In this document: piece after piece, positions 53,384-62,035 of the stretch | Layout: each line of letters starts with the position of its first letter | Position numbering within the stretch: the first letter of the stretch is position 1 | Assembly (NCBI RefSeq): GCF_002285435.1 | Contig: NZ_NSBT01000024.1 | Location: 124,001-188,000, forward strand | Direction of reading: 5' to 3' | DNA: 64,000 nucleotides | DNA from: Actibacterium ureilyticum | GTDB taxonomy: Bacteria > Pseudomonadota > Alphaproteobacteria > Rhodobacterales > Rhodobacteraceae | The notes under the pieces: model-generated | The model's database searches: none | What the model saw: only the letters and a program-made list of their open reading frames with translations | What the model was told of the DNA's origin: nothing | Position numbers and translations under genes: made by a program

Positions 53384-55000
53384 ATGAGACATTTCTTGAT
53401 TGCCTTATTCATGACCCTGACAGGCATTGCCCCGGTCCATGCCGGGCTATCCCAAGCCGAAAAAGATCAGGTCTGGTTCGCGCTGGTTGACGGGGATTAC
53501 ACCGCGCTTGAGGATCAGATGCGCAAGGCGCACGAGACTTCGCTTGAAACCGGCGAATTTGAAACGGTGCGGGACTATAACAGGCTGTTCAAAACCACGC
53601 ATCCCGACGCCGGCGAAACGCTGGAACGCTGGGTCGAGGCACTGCCGGACTCCGCCTATGCCAAGACCGCATTGATGTGGCGCGAGTATCATATCGCCTG
53701 GCAGATCCGCGGGCGGAAGTATTCCAGCCTGACACATCCCAAATCGCTAGAGGGATACAAACGCCGAATGGAACAAGCCAGCGAACTTGCGGTGGCAGCC
53801 TTCGCGCTTGCGCCTGATTATGTTCCGGCTTCTGACGCGATATTCAGCACAGTCGCGCAGTCCCGGATGACCGGCGAGGAACTGCTGCAATTCGTCGAAA
53901 ACGTCATGCGTGACACGCCAAACTACAGAACGATCCGCAACGCTGTTTACCCCGCCAGCCCGAAATGGGGTGGTTCATGGGAACTGGTCGAGATGGTCTG
54001 CGACCTGACACGCATGACCGACCAGGCAAGCTATACCGACTGTGTCGCGCAATCGATAATCGATGTTTCCCTGGACCATGATGCTTTGACTTGGGCCAGA
54101 CAGCATTTCGCGGACAAGTTTCGCAGCGGCGATACATCCGGATACAACCACGATATCGTCACCGTCTATGTCGCTGATGTTCCCGGGTTTGACAAAACCA
54201 GAGAGGCCGAGCTGGCTGACGCAATCCTGAAAATGGCGCGCGATGGCGGTGATTTCCACGAGCTTGAAAGAGCCGCGGTCAATCTGCAGCTCAACTCGCA
54301 AAATTTTCCCGATTTTGCACAACAGGTCCGCCAGGTTGCGGGTGAGCAGTTTCTGCAAAAATTCGATCGCGACCCATACAACATCGAATACGCCATCATG
54401 CGCTCGGGTCACGAAACAAAGCCCATCTGGCAGCAGCATGGGAGTCGATCCGAAGCGAAGGCCCGGAATGCGTTCCCCTATTGGAAAAACGCGCTGAAAT
54501 ATGGCGAGCGCCGTGCCGCCGTGTGGGGACAAGGGGCTCAGATCGTCCGCGGAATGAATCCCGATAACGCTTATCGCACGGCTTTCCCGTTCTTTGTAAA
54601 TCTGGTCGCCTATGCAAGCGACCCGACCACCCCGGCAATGGACATGTTCGGTTTCTATTATCGGACGCGCAACAAGGCGAACGAGATTCTTCAATCAAGC
54701 GCCGAAGGGGATTCCCGCTACGAAACAGCCTTGGACATGGCCGAATTTGCCCAATGCCCGCTGATGCGTTCCGCACGGCTCTTGGTTGAAAGTTGCGCAC
54801 GGCAGGGGGAATATTACGAAGGCATTTCCTGCCAGAATGTTCCCGAGGATCTGGAACGGGCGAGCTCGGTGGTCGAGGACGAGGCACTGCGCAAGGCCTG
54901 CCGCAAAGAAGCGGTTATGCCCTATGAGATCCTGCAATACGATCCGCTGCCATTGACGGCCTTCGGTGACCTGCTGACCCCCAGTGACCCGACGCGATAG
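53384..55000 (+). CDS. Exported DUF4034 protein
   Basis: A 538-residue protein with signal peptide RHFLIALFMTLTGIAPVHAG. Residues about 25-215 match the DUF4034 pattern: LVDGDYTALEDQMRKAHE, AWQIRGRKYSS, RMEQASELAVAAFALAPDYVP and PKWGGSWELVEMVCD, a helical repeat region. The C-terminal half is helical with Cys pairs (AQCPLM, ESCARQGEYYEGISCQNV). DUF4034 proteins have no assigned function. Base use is less GC-rich than the neighbours, especially 53.7-54.9 kb, so transfer is possible. GAGG precedes the ATG. Confidence 0.82.
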   Translation: MRHFLIALFMTLTGIAPVHAGLSQAEKDQVWFALVDGDYTALEDQMRKAHETSLETGEFETVRDYNRLFKTTHPDAGETLERWVEALPDSAYAKTALMWREYHIAWQIRGRKYSSLTHPKSLEGYKRRMEQASELAVAAFALAPDYVPASDAIFSTVAQSRMTGEELLQFVENVMRDTPNYRTIRNAVYPASPKWGGSWELVEMVCDLTRMTDQASYTDCVAQSIIDVSLDHDALTWARQHFADKFRSGDTSGYNHDIVTVYVADVPGFDKTREAELADAILKMARDGGDFHELERAAVNLQLNSQNFPDFAQQVRQVAGEQFLQKFDRDPYNIEYAIMRSGHETKPIWQQHGSRSEAKARNAFPYWKNALKYGERRAAVWGQGAQIVRGMNPDNAYRTAFPFFVNLVAYASDPTTPAMDMFGFYYRTRNKANEILQSSAEGDSRYETALDMAEFAQCPLMRSARLLVESCARQGEYYEGISCQNVPEDLERASSVVEDEALRKACRKEAVMPYEILQYDPLPLTAFGDLLTPSDPTR

Positions 55001-55003
55001 CGC

Positions 55004-55990
55004 TCAGATCAGCCCCTCTTTGCGGAACAGCTCCTTCAGGTCGGCCTCGGGGCGGGCGCCGAAATGGCTGATGACCTCGGCCGCGGCGACGCAGCCCATG
55101 CGGCCGCAGGTGGCCAGCGACTGGCCGGTGGCAAAGCCATAGAGGAACCCGGCGGCGAACTGGTCGCCCGCGCCGGTGGCATCGACGGGCACCACGCGGT
55201 TGACGGGCACCACGGCCTCTTCTTCGCCGCGCACCAGCACCACGTCATGGCCCGACCGGGTGCACACCACCAGCCCGCTTTCCGATGCCGCCTGTTCCAG
55301 CGCCGCGCTCAGGTCGGTCTGGTACAGCGATTCCCATTCGTGTTCATTGCCGATCACATAATCCAGCTCGCGCACCAGCCTGCGAAAATCGTCGCGGTGG
55401 CGGTCGACGCAGAACGGATCGGACAGCGCGATGCCCGCCTTGCCGCCGTTGTCACGGCAAAGCTTCGAGGCACGCTCGAACGCCTGCTTGCCCTTGGGCT
55501 TGTCGTAAAGATACCCCTCCAGGAACAGGATCTCGGCCTGGCCCGCCACATCGTCGGCCACATCCTCGGGGCCCAGTTCCGACGAGATGCCCAGATAGGT
55601 GTTCATCGACCGCTCGCCATCGGGTGAGACAAAGATCATCGAACGCGAGGTCGGCAGCTCGCCCCCCGGCACCGGCGGGTTGACGAAATCGGTGCCGCCA
55701 TGGGCCATTTCATTGGCATAGAACTGTCCCAGCGCATCGTCATGCACCCGCCCGATGAACCCCGTGCTCAGGCCCAGGTTCCCCAGCCCCGCCAGCGTGT
55801 TGGCCACCGACCCGCCCGGCGCCTGGGTCCGGTTCAGCATCGCGCCATACAGCATCTCGCCCCGGTTCCGTTCGACCAGTTGCATGATCCCCTTCTGGAT
55901 GCCCATGAGCTCCAGGAAACTGTCATCGCACTGGGTCAGCACATCGACGATGGCGTTGCCGATACCGACAACCTGATAGGTCTTGGTCAC
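55004..55990 (-). CDS. Adenosine kinase (PfkB family)
   Basis: A 328-residue PfkB-type kinase of the adenosine kinase-like subgroup. It opens YQVVGIGNAIVDVL, then GGSVANTLAGLGNLGL and GFIGRVHDDALG, and ends with the catalytic signature DATGAGDQFAAGFLYGFA. Substrate adenosine is the usual annotation for this Rhodobacterales group; another nucleoside or sugar is possible. The start is a GTG that overlaps the nth stop (GTGA), so it is translationally coupled to nth. Confidence 0.9.
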   Translation of the reverse strand: MTKTYQVVGIGNAIVDVLTQCDDSFLELMGIQKGIMQLVERNRGEMLYGAMLNRTQAPGGSVANTLAGLGNLGLSTGFIGRVHDDALGQFYANEMAHGGTDFVNPPVPGGELPTSRSMIFVSPDGERSMNTYLGISSELGPEDVADDVAGQAEILFLEGYLYDKPKGKQAFERASKLCRDNGGKAGIALSDPFCVDRHRDDFRRLVRELDYVIGNEHEWESLYQTDLSAALEQAASESGLVVCTRSGHDVVLVRGEEEAVVPVNRVVPVDATGAGDQFAAGFLYGFATGQSLATCGRMGCVAAAEVISHFGARPEADLKELFRKEGLI

Positions 55991-56631
55991 AGGGTCTTCT
56001 CCTCAAAAGGGCAGAGATCACGGATGATACAGGTGGCGCAAAGCGGCTTGCGCGCCTTGCAGGTATAGCGGCCATGCAGGATCAGCCAGTGGTGGGCGTG
56101 CTGCTGGAACTCGGCCGGGATATTGTCCTCGATCGCGCGTTCCACGGCATCGACATCCTTGCCCGGCGCGATACCGGTGCGGTTGCCGACACGAAAGATA
56201 TGGGTGTCGACCGCCTGTGCGGGCTGCTTGAACCACATGTTCAGCACCACATTGGCGGTCTTGCGCCCCACCCCGGGCAGCGAGGTCAGCGCGGCGCGCG
56301 ACGATGGCACGACGCCGCCGTAATCCTCGACCAGGATGCGGCTCAGCTTGATGACGTTCTTGGCCTTTTGCCGGTAAAGCCCGATCGTCTTGATATGTTC
56401 GATCAGGCCCTCTTCGCCCAGATCCAGCATCTTTTGCGGGGTATCGGCGATCTGGAACAACTCGCGCGTGGCCTTGTTCACGCCCACATCGGTCGCCTGC
56501 GCGCTCAGCGCGACGGCCACCACCAGCGTGAAGGCGTTCACATGCTCCAGCTCGCCCTTGGGCTCTGGGTCAGCCTCGTGGAAGCGGGTGAAGATCTGAT
56601 GGATCGTGTGATAGTCGAGCTGCTTGGCCAT
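55987..56631 (-). CDS. nth: Endonuclease III
   Basis: Base-excision repair glycosylase/AP lyase for oxidised pyrimidines. The 214-residue protein has LPGVGRKTANVVL (helix-hairpin-helix with the catalytic Lys), the catalytic Asp in VDTHIFRVGNR, and the C-terminal 4Fe-4S loop with four Cys spaced C-x6-C-x2-C-x5-C (from CKARKPLC to CPFEEKTL). It lies 93 bases from the divergent Ada-like gene. Both are DNA repair functions. Confidence 0.97.
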   Translation of the reverse strand: MAKQLDYHTIHQIFTRFHEADPEPKGELEHVNAFTLVVAVALSAQATDVGVNKATRELFQIADTPQKMLDLGEEGLIEHIKTIGLYRQKAKNVIKLSRILVEDYGGVVPSSRAALTSLPGVGRKTANVVLNMWFKQPAQAVDTHIFRVGNRTGIAPGKDVDAVERAIEDNIPAEFQQHAHHWLILHGRYTCKARKPLCATCIIRDLCPFEEKTL

Positions 56632-56724
56632 GACCGTCCATATGCCCGCATCGGATCAAAGCCGCAAGTTCCGGGTCGCACGGATCGCCTGCCCATCCTA
56701 TGTTGACCGGACAGGAGAGATCCC

Positions 56725-57570
56725 ATGTCCGACACCGCCACCGAAAACGCCTATCATTACGGCATCATCCGCCGCGCCATCGAACGCATTGACGCCGCCG
56801 GGGGCACCGGCCTGTCGCTGGACGCGCTGGCCGCCGACATGCAGATGAGCCCGGCGCATTTCCAGCGCGTTTTCAGCCGCTGGGCCGGGGTATCGCCCAA
56901 ACGCTTGCAGCAATACCTGACGCTGGGCCATGCCAAGGCGCTGCTGCATGACCGGCACACGACGCTGGACACCGCCGATGCGGTGGGGCTGTCGGGGTCC
57001 GGGCGGCTGCACGACCTGTTCCTGCGGTGGGAGGCGATGAGCCCCGGCGACTATGCCCGGCAGGGCGACGGCCTGACGATCCGCTGGGGCTGGTGCGACA
57101 GCCCGTTTGGCCCGGCGCTGGCCATGGCGACCGACAAGGGGCTGTGCGGGCTGGGCTTTGCCGCCGAAACCGGGCCCGAGGCCACGCTGGCCGACATGCA
57201 GGCCCGCTGGCCCGAAGCCACGTTCATCGAAGACGCCGCAACCGTTGCCCCCCTGCTGCGTACGGCGATGGATCAAAGCGGCCAAACCCCGCTGCATCTG
57301 ATCGGCGCGCCCTTCCAGATCAAGGTGTGGGAGGCGCTGCTGTCCGTGCCCACGGGCCATGTCACCACCTATTCCGACATCGCCCGCGCCATCGGCAACC
57401 CGCGCGCGGTGCGCGCCGTGGGCACCGCCGTGGGGCGCAACCCGATCAGCTGGCTGATCCCCTGTCACCGGGCGCTGCGCAAGACTGGGGGCCTGGGCGG
57501 TTATCACTGGGGCCTGCCGGTGAAACGCGCCATGCTGGCCTGGGAAAGCGCCCATGCCGAGGCGTCCTAG
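56725..57570 (+). CDS. Ada-like protein: AraC HTH fused to O6-methylguanine-DNA methyltransferase, without the N-terminal Ada domain
   Basis: A 281-residue DNA-repair protein. Residues 10-110 form an AraC-type helix-turn-helix (LSLDALAADMQMSPAHFQRVF, TTLDTADAVGLSGSGRLHDLF). Residues 115-275 form the alkyltransferase (IGAPFQIKVWEALLSVPTGHVTTYSDIA, acceptor Cys247 in PCHRALRKTGGLGGYHWG). The E. coli Ada zinc domain that senses methylphosphotriesters is missing. It therefore can repair O6-methylguanine, but its activation mechanism must differ. AGGAGAG precedes the ATG. Confidence 0.93.
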   Translation: MSDTATENAYHYGIIRRAIERIDAAGGTGLSLDALAADMQMSPAHFQRVFSRWAGVSPKRLQQYLTLGHAKALLHDRHTTLDTADAVGLSGSGRLHDLFLRWEAMSPGDYARQGDGLTIRWGWCDSPFGPALAMATDKGLCGLGFAAETGPEATLADMQARWPEATFIEDAATVAPLLRTAMDQSGQTPLHLIGAPFQIKVWEALLSVPTGHVTTYSDIARAIGNPRAVRAVGTAVGRNPISWLIPCHRALRKTGGLGGYHWGLPVKRAMLAWESAHAEAS

Positions 57571-57684
57571 GCGGGGAAATATCGGCAGATAACCGCAGAT
57601 CCGCCGCTTGCTATTCGATAACATCGCCAGAGTTGCTATATGACGCCCATCAGCCGGTCGAACCGGCCAAGTGACGAGGCATAC

Positions 57685-58350
57685 ATGAAACGAGCGATTC
57701 CCACGCTTTCGATTGCAACCGCGGGTCTGCTGGCGCTGAGCGCCTGTACCGACACATCCGTGCAGACCAATGACCCCAACCGCCGCACCAAGGAAGGCGT
57801 CGCCATCGGCGCGGCCACGGGCGCGGTGATCGGCGCATTGACCGGCGACAATTCCAAGGAACGCAACCGCAGCGCCGTTCTGGGCGCCGTGATCGGCGGC
57901 GCCGCAGGTGCGGCCATCGGCAACCAGCTGGACAAGCAGGCGGCCGAGCTGCAGCGCGATTTCGACAATGGTCAGATCGGGGTGGTCAACACCGGCAACG
58001 AGCTGATCGTGACCATGCCGCAGGACATCCTGTTCGAGGTCGACAGCGCCTATGTGAACCCCGGGCTGCAAAGCGACCTGCGGGTTCTGGCCGGCAGCCT
58101 GAACAAGTATCCCAACAGCACCGTCGACGTGATCGGGCATACCGACAATACCGGCGGCGCCAGCTATAACCAGGCGCTGTCGTCGCGCCGGGCCAATGCC
58201 GTCACCGACGTGCTGATCGGCAGCGGCGTGGCATCGAACCGCATCCGGTCCTATGGCCGGGGCGAGGATGCGCCCATCGCGTCGAACCTGACGCCCGAGG
58301 GCCGCGCGCAGAACCGCCGGGTCGAGATCATCATCCGTCCCACCACCTGA
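57685..58350 (+). CDS. OmpA-family outer-membrane lipoprotein (YiaD type)
   Basis: A 221-residue lipoprotein: signal peptide with lipobox LLALSAC (Cys near residue 19), a glycine-zipper pair (AIGAATGAVIGALTG and AVLGAVIGGAAGAAIGNQLD) and a C-terminal OmpA peptidoglycan-binding domain (DILFEVDSAYVNPGLQ, VDVIGHTDNTGG, LSSRRANAVTDVLI, NRRVEIII). It anchors the outer membrane to the cell wall. Start at 57685 behind GAGG; the upstream frame lacks a signal peptide. A strong terminator follows. Confidence 0.95.
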   Translation: MKRAIPTLSIATAGLLALSACTDTSVQTNDPNRRTKEGVAIGAATGAVIGALTGDNSKERNRSAVLGAVIGGAAGAAIGNQLDKQAAELQRDFDNGQIGVVNTGNELIVTMPQDILFEVDSAYVNPGLQSDLRVLAGSLNKYPNSTVDVIGHTDNTGGASYNQALSSRRANAVTDVLIGSGVASNRIRSYGRGEDAPIASNLTPEGRAQNRRVEIIIRPTT

Positions 58351-58370
58351 TCGGTCCACGATCGCGATTC

Positions 58371-58397
58371 AGGCCGGGCCCCGCGCCCGGCCTTTTT
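58371..58397 (+). terminator. Rho-independent terminator of the OmpA lipoprotein gene
   Basis: AGGCCGGGC (58371-58379) pairs with GCCCGGCCT (58385-58393), a perfect 9-bp stem, followed by TTTT. Confidence 0.88.
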
Positions 58398-58417
58398 CGT
58401 TGCGCATATCCCAATGC

Positions 58418-58434
58418 GGTCATATGACTTGACC
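58418..58434. promoter_or_regulatory. Inverted repeat upstream of the GntR gene
   Basis: GGTCA-N7-TGACC, 17 bases before the ATG of a FadR-type regulator. A possible autoregulatory site, since FadR-subfamily operators carry GGTC/GACC-like half-sites. Confidence 0.3.
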
Positions 58435-58450
58435 AATCGAGGGTAAGACC

Positions 58451-59221
58451 ATGCCGTTCCAGAAGATCGAGGCCGATAAACTGTCCAACGCGGTGGTCCG
58501 CCAGATCGAACAGCTGATCCTGCGCGGCATCCTGCGCCCAGGTGAACGGCTGCCGTCGGAACGGGAACTGTCCGAGAAGATGGGCGTATCGCGCCCGTCC
58601 CTGCGCGAGGCGGTGGCCCGGCTTCAGGAAAACGGGTTGCTGATCAGCCGCGCGGGCGCGGGCATCTTCGTGGCCGATGTCATGGGCTCGGCCTTTGCCC
58701 CCGCGCTGATCCGGCTGTTTTCGGACCATGACGAGGCGGTGTTCGATTACCTGTCGTTCCGCCGCGATCTGGAAGGGCTGGCCGCCGCGCGCGCCGCGCG
58801 GGTGGGGTCCGATACCGACCTGAAGGTGGTCGATACCGTCTTTCGCAAGATGGAGGCCGCCCATTCCAAGCGCAACCCGACCGACGAGGCGCGGCTGGAC
58901 GCGGAATTCCACATGGCCATCATCGAGGCCAGCCACAACGTGGTGATGCTGCACATGATGCGGTCGATGTTCGATCTGCTGCGCGAGGGGGTGTTCTATA
59001 ACCGCCAGGTCATGTTCAAGCAGCGCACGACGCGTGACATGCTGCTGGACCAGCACCGCGCGATCAACGATGCGCTGCAGGCCCGCGACCCCGAAGGCGC
59101 CCGCGCCGCGATCGAGGCGCATCTGGATTTCGTGGGCGAGGCGCTGCGCGATGACCTGATCGCCGCCCGGAACGAACGCATCGCGCGGCAGCGGCTGGAA
59201 CACGAAACCAGCCGCGACTGA
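58451..59221 (+). CDS. FadR-subfamily GntR transcriptional regulator (PdhR/LldR/GlcC type)
   Basis: A 256-residue regulator. Winged HTH at residues 5-75: VRQIEQLILRGILRPGERLPSERELSEKMGVSRPSLREAV, read as separate segments, and LISRAGAGIFV. The C-terminal FCD domain (about 95-235) has DEARLDAEFHMAIIEASHNVVMLHMM and LLDQHRAINDAL, whose Asp and His residues usually bind a metal and a carboxylate such as pyruvate, lactate or glycolate. It is placed alone between the OmpA gene and the atp operon, so its targets are elsewhere. The glcDEF operator at 35177 has half-sites suited to this subfamily. Confidence 0.92.
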   Translation: MPFQKIEADKLSNAVVRQIEQLILRGILRPGERLPSERELSEKMGVSRPSLREAVARLQENGLLISRAGAGIFVADVMGSAFAPALIRLFSDHDEAVFDYLSFRRDLEGLAAARAARVGSDTDLKVVDTVFRKMEAAHSKRNPTDEARLDAEFHMAIIEASHNVVMLHMMRSMFDLLREGVFYNRQVMFKQRTTRDMLLDQHRAINDALQARDPEGARAAIEAHLDFVGEALRDDLIAARNERIARQRLEHETSRD

Positions 59222-59230
59222 CCCCCGACA

Positions 59231-59259
59231 AAGAAAAAACCCGGCGCAGGCGCCGGGTT
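59231..59259 (-). terminator. Rho-independent terminator of the atp F0 operon
   Basis: AACCCGGCGC pairs with GCGCCGGGTT. On the minus strand the hairpin is followed by TTTTTTCTTT, 26 bases after the atpF stop. It lies just past the convergent GntR gene. Confidence 0.85.
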
Positions 59260-59284
59260 CAATCCAATGCGATGGGCCTGCGGG

Positions 59285-59842
59285 TCAGTGCAGCTTCGAC
59301 TTGACCTCGGCAATGGCCGCGTCGATCAGGCCTGCGCCATCCTGTGCGGTCATGCCCTTGGCGATCACGTCGCTGGCGGCGCTGACGGCCACGGTGACGG
59401 CGGTGTCGCGCACCTCTTTCACGGCGGCGGCTTCGGCCGATGCGATCTGATCCTGGGCCGCTTGCAGGCGGCGTGCGATCGACGCCTCCAGATCCTTCTT
59501 CGCCTCGGTCGCGGCCAGCTCGGCCTCTTCCTTGGCATGGGCCACGATGCGCTCGGACTGCTCGGTCACTTCCTGCTGCTTGCGCTCATAGGATGCCAGC
59601 AGCGTCTGTGCCTCTTCCCGCAGGGCGCGGGCTTCGTCCAGCTCGGCGCGGATGCCTTCGGCCCGCTTGTCCAGCATGGCACCCAGGGTCGAGGGCACCT
59701 TCATGTAGATCAGCACGCCGATGAACAGCAGGAACGCCAGCAGAACGACGAAATCTGTGTTCTTCAGCGAAAAGAACGGCCCCGACGCGGCCAGCGCGGG
59801 GCTGGCGGCGGCGATCATGGCCAGGGTGATCAGCTTTTTCAT
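59285..59842 (-). CDS. atpF: ATP synthase F0 subunit b
   Basis: Peripheral stalk subunit linking F0 to F1. The 185-residue protein has an N-terminal signal-like stretch ([18 protein letters not shown]), a membrane helix ([17 protein letters not shown]), then a long charged helix ([24 protein letters not shown] onward) forming the stalk dimer with b'. Start at 59842 (MKKLITL), since the frame start at 59851 overlaps the b' stop. Last gene of the F0 operon. Confidence 0.95.
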   Translation of the reverse strand: MKKLITLAMIAAASPALAASGPFFSLKNTDFVVLLAFLLFIGVLIYMKVPSTLGAMLDKRAEGIRAELDEARALREEAQTLLASYERKQQEVTEQSERIVAHAKEEAELAATEAKKDLEASIARRLQAAQDQIASAEAAAVKEVRDTAVTVAVSAASDVIAKGMTAQDGAGLIDAAIAEVKSKLH

Positions 59843-59847
59843 CAGTC

Positions 59848-60408
59848 TCACCCTTTCATCCGTGCAGACACGGCATCGGCGATGGTCTTCGCGTCGGCCG
59901 ACTGGCCCAGCGCGGAGACGATCTCGGCTGCGGTGTCCTTTGCGACCTCGGTCACGCTTTGCAGCGCGTTGTCGCGAATTTCGGCAATCGCCTTTTCCGA
60001 TTCCGCGGCGCGCGCGGCGATCTCGGCATCGGCCTTGGCCGTTGCGGCGTCCAGATCCGCCTGGATCTCGGCCTTGGTGTCGGCGATGATTTTCTGCGCC
60101 TCGGTCCGGGCATCCGCCAGCGCCTGGTTATAGGCGGCTTCGGCTTCCTCGGCCTTCAGCTTCAGCTCTTCGGCGGCGGCCAGATCGTTGGTGATCGTGC
60201 CCTGACGCTCGGACAGAACCGACGCGATGCGCGGCAGCGCGATGCGCGACAGAATGAGATAGATCGCGACCAGCGCGATCAACAGCCAGAAGATCTGGTT
60301 GCCCCAGTGGCTGAAGTCCAGCTGCGGCATACCGGGCGCGGACCCGGCGGCATGTTCGGCTACGCCCGTGGCGTCGGCCAGACCATCACCATGCGTTTCA
60401 GTCGCCAT
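59848..60408 (-). CDS. atpG: ATP synthase F0 subunit b'
   Basis: Second peripheral stalk subunit, as in photosynthetic bacteria and their relatives, where b and b' form a heterodimer. A 186-residue protein: a polar N-terminal tail starting MATETHGDG, a membrane helix ([19 protein letters not shown]) and a long alanine/glutamate-rich coiled coil. GGAGG precedes the ATG. The first seven residues and their codons are almost the same as those of atpB (see findings). Gene name follows the b' convention; atpX and atpF2 are also in use. Confidence 0.93.
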   Translation of the reverse strand: MATETHGDGLADATGVAEHAAGSAPGMPQLDFSHWGNQIFWLLIALVAIYLILSRIALPRIASVLSERQGTITNDLAAAEELKLKAEEAEAAYNQALADARTEAQKIIADTKAEIQADLDAATAKADAEIAARAAESEKAIAEIRDNALQSVTEVAKDTAAEIVSALGQSADAKTIADAVSARMKG

Positions 60409-60492
60409 AGCGTCCTCCTTGGGAACTTCCGGTCACGGAAGGGCCAGGTCAGCCCGCCCCTTCCGCGCGTAAGGATTACAGTTCCGTAAGGA

Positions 60493-60717
60493 TCAGACAG
60501 CGAACATCAGCAGCAGCGCGACCAGGAACGAGAAGATGCCCAGCGCTTCTGCGAATGCGATGCCGATGAAAAGGGTTGCGGTCTGTTCGCCAGCCGCCGA
60601 CGGGTTGCGCAGGGCACCCGACAGGAAGTTTGCAGCAACGTTGCCGACCCCAAGCGCCGCAATGCCCGTACCCAGACCTGCAATGCCAGCGCCGATATGT
60701 GCCAGTTCGCCTTCCAT
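60493..60717 (-). CDS. atpE: ATP synthase F0 subunit c
   Basis: Ring-forming proteolipid that carries protons. 74 residues with two helices: [21 protein letters not shown] and [23 protein letters not shown], with the proton-binding Glu in FAEALG. The RNPSAAG loop between the helices contacts F1. GGAG lies before the ATG. The residues around Glu show no extra Na+-binding pattern, so it is H+-type. Confidence 0.97.
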   Translation of the reverse strand: MEGELAHIGAGIAGLGTGIAALGVGNVAANFLSGALRNPSAAGEQTATLFIGIAFAEALGIFSFLVALLLMFAV

Positions 60718-60765
60718 GATGTATCTCCTTACGATTTGGAAGTTTCGATTTTAGGTGTTCAGACC

Positions 60766-61524
60766 TTAGTGCGACGGATGCAGCGCATCCTTCAGATACA
60801 CGCAGGTCAGAATTGTGAAGACATAGGCCTGGATAAAGGCCACCAGGACCTCAAGCCCGTACATCGCCGTGATTGCCAGGATCGACACCGGGCTGATCAG
60901 CGACACCGCGGCAAAGCCCGCGAAAACCTTGATCACCGCGTGACCGGCCATCACGTTGCCGGCCAGACGAATGGAGTGGCTGACGGGACGGACGAAGTAC
61001 GAAATCAGCTCGATGACCGCCAGGATCGGCCGCAGCGCCAGCGGCGCCGACTTGACCCAGAACAGCTCCAGGAACTTGGCGCCGTTCTTGACGAAACCCA
61101 CCACCGTCACCGTGACGAAGACCAGCAGCGCCAGCATCACGGTCACGGCGAAATGCGCGGTCGCGGTAAAGGACATCGGGATCAGACCCAGGAAGTTCGC
61201 GAAGACGATGAACATGAACAGCGTCATGACATAGGGGAAGAAGCCCATCGCATCCTTGCCCGCCACGTCCTCGACCATCTTGTAGATAAAGCCATAGGCC
61301 AGCTCGGCGATCGACTGCACGCGGCTGGGAATGATCGCCCGCCCGCGGGTGCCCAGCACCAGCAGCAGAACCACGCACAGAACCGCAAGCGCCATCCACA
61401 GCGCCGCATTGGTGGGGGTATAGAACGCGATCTTGTCGCCACCCATCAGCGGCTTCACGATGAACTGGTCCATCGGGTGGAATACCAGCCCGCCTTCTTC
61501 TGCGCCGTGCGTCTCAGTCGCCAT
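60766..61524 (-). CDS. atpB: ATP synthase F0 subunit a
   Basis: Forms the proton half-channels beside the c ring. The 252-residue protein has five to six helices and the essential Arg in [20 protein letters not shown], with [19 protein letters not shown] as the family signature. C-terminal [21 protein letters not shown] is typical. Three near in-frame ATGs lie upstream (61524, 61530, 61536). I chose 61524 ([10 protein letters not shown]) with GGGG at 6 bases; the gene overlaps the end of atpI by 11 bases. Confidence 0.97.
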   Translation of the reverse strand: MATETHGAEEGGLVFHPMDQFIVKPLMGGDKIAFYTPTNAALWMALAVLCVVLLLVLGTRGRAIIPSRVQSIAELAYGFIYKMVEDVAGKDAMGFFPYVMTLFMFIVFANFLGLIPMSFTATAHFAVTVMLALLVFVTVTVVGFVKNGAKFLELFWVKSAPLALRPILAVIELISYFVRPVSHSIRLAGNVMAGHAVIKVFAGFAAVSLISPVSILAITAMYGLEVLVAFIQAYVFTILTCVYLKDALHPSH

Positions 61525-61855
61525 CGTCATCCCCATCTTTGCCGGCCCCGGGGGCCTGCTGACGTTTCCCGATCTCCTTGGCGGTGCGCAGCATGGTCTG
61601 AACCCCTGCCGCAAGGCCAAAGAATATGAACACCAGCATCAGCCACGGCGTCGTCCCCAACAGGGTATCCAGCCCAAACCCGATGCCGAAACCGATCCCC
61701 AGACCGGCCACAAGCTCTGTCACCATCCGCCAGGCCAAGTTGGCCTGGGAATAATGTGTCTCCTGGTGGGATTTCTCGGGCGCGCGGGCCTTCTTGGCCG
61801 CCGAGATGCGTGCATCCAGGCTTTTCAGACGCGCGTTCTGATCTGGATCGGTCAC
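61514..61855 (-). CDS. atpI: AtpI, F0 assembly protein
   Basis: A 113-residue AtpI-type protein with a charged N terminus and two helices ([20 protein letters not shown] and [21 protein letters not shown]). It assists c-ring assembly. The start is a GTG (61855) with GGGGG 6 bases upstream. The longer frame to 61912 would start inside the -35 box of the promoter, so it is unlikely. The C-terminal tail is acidic (GKDGDDDGD). First gene of the F0 operon. Confidence 0.92.
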   Translation of the reverse strand: MTDPDQNARLKSLDARISAAKKARAPEKSHQETHYSQANLAWRMVTELVAGLGIGFGIGFGLDTLLGTTPWLMLVFIFFGLAAGVQTMLRTAKEIGKRQQAPGAGKDGDDDGD

Positions 61856-61883
61856 GGTAAGCCCCCCTGGGACAGTCGCGGCG

Positions 61884-61912
61884 AACCTAGTGACAGGGGG
61901 CATCCGAGTCAA
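61884..61912 (-). promoter_or_regulatory. Promoter of the atpI-B-E-F'-F operon
   Basis: On the minus strand TTGACT (61907-61912), 17 bases, TAGGTT (61884-61889). The leader to the GTG start of atpI would be about 22 bases, which fits a short 5' UTR. Confidence 0.5.
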
Positions 61913-62035
61913 GCGACGTGAGCGCCATCACAGATCAGCGCAACCACCTGTTTTTGCTGAGTTATTTTTGAAGCGCGATTCTTCCGCCACCGCCCGGACG
62001 CGCCGCCGCGCCGGTTTTCGGGCGCGCGGGATTAT

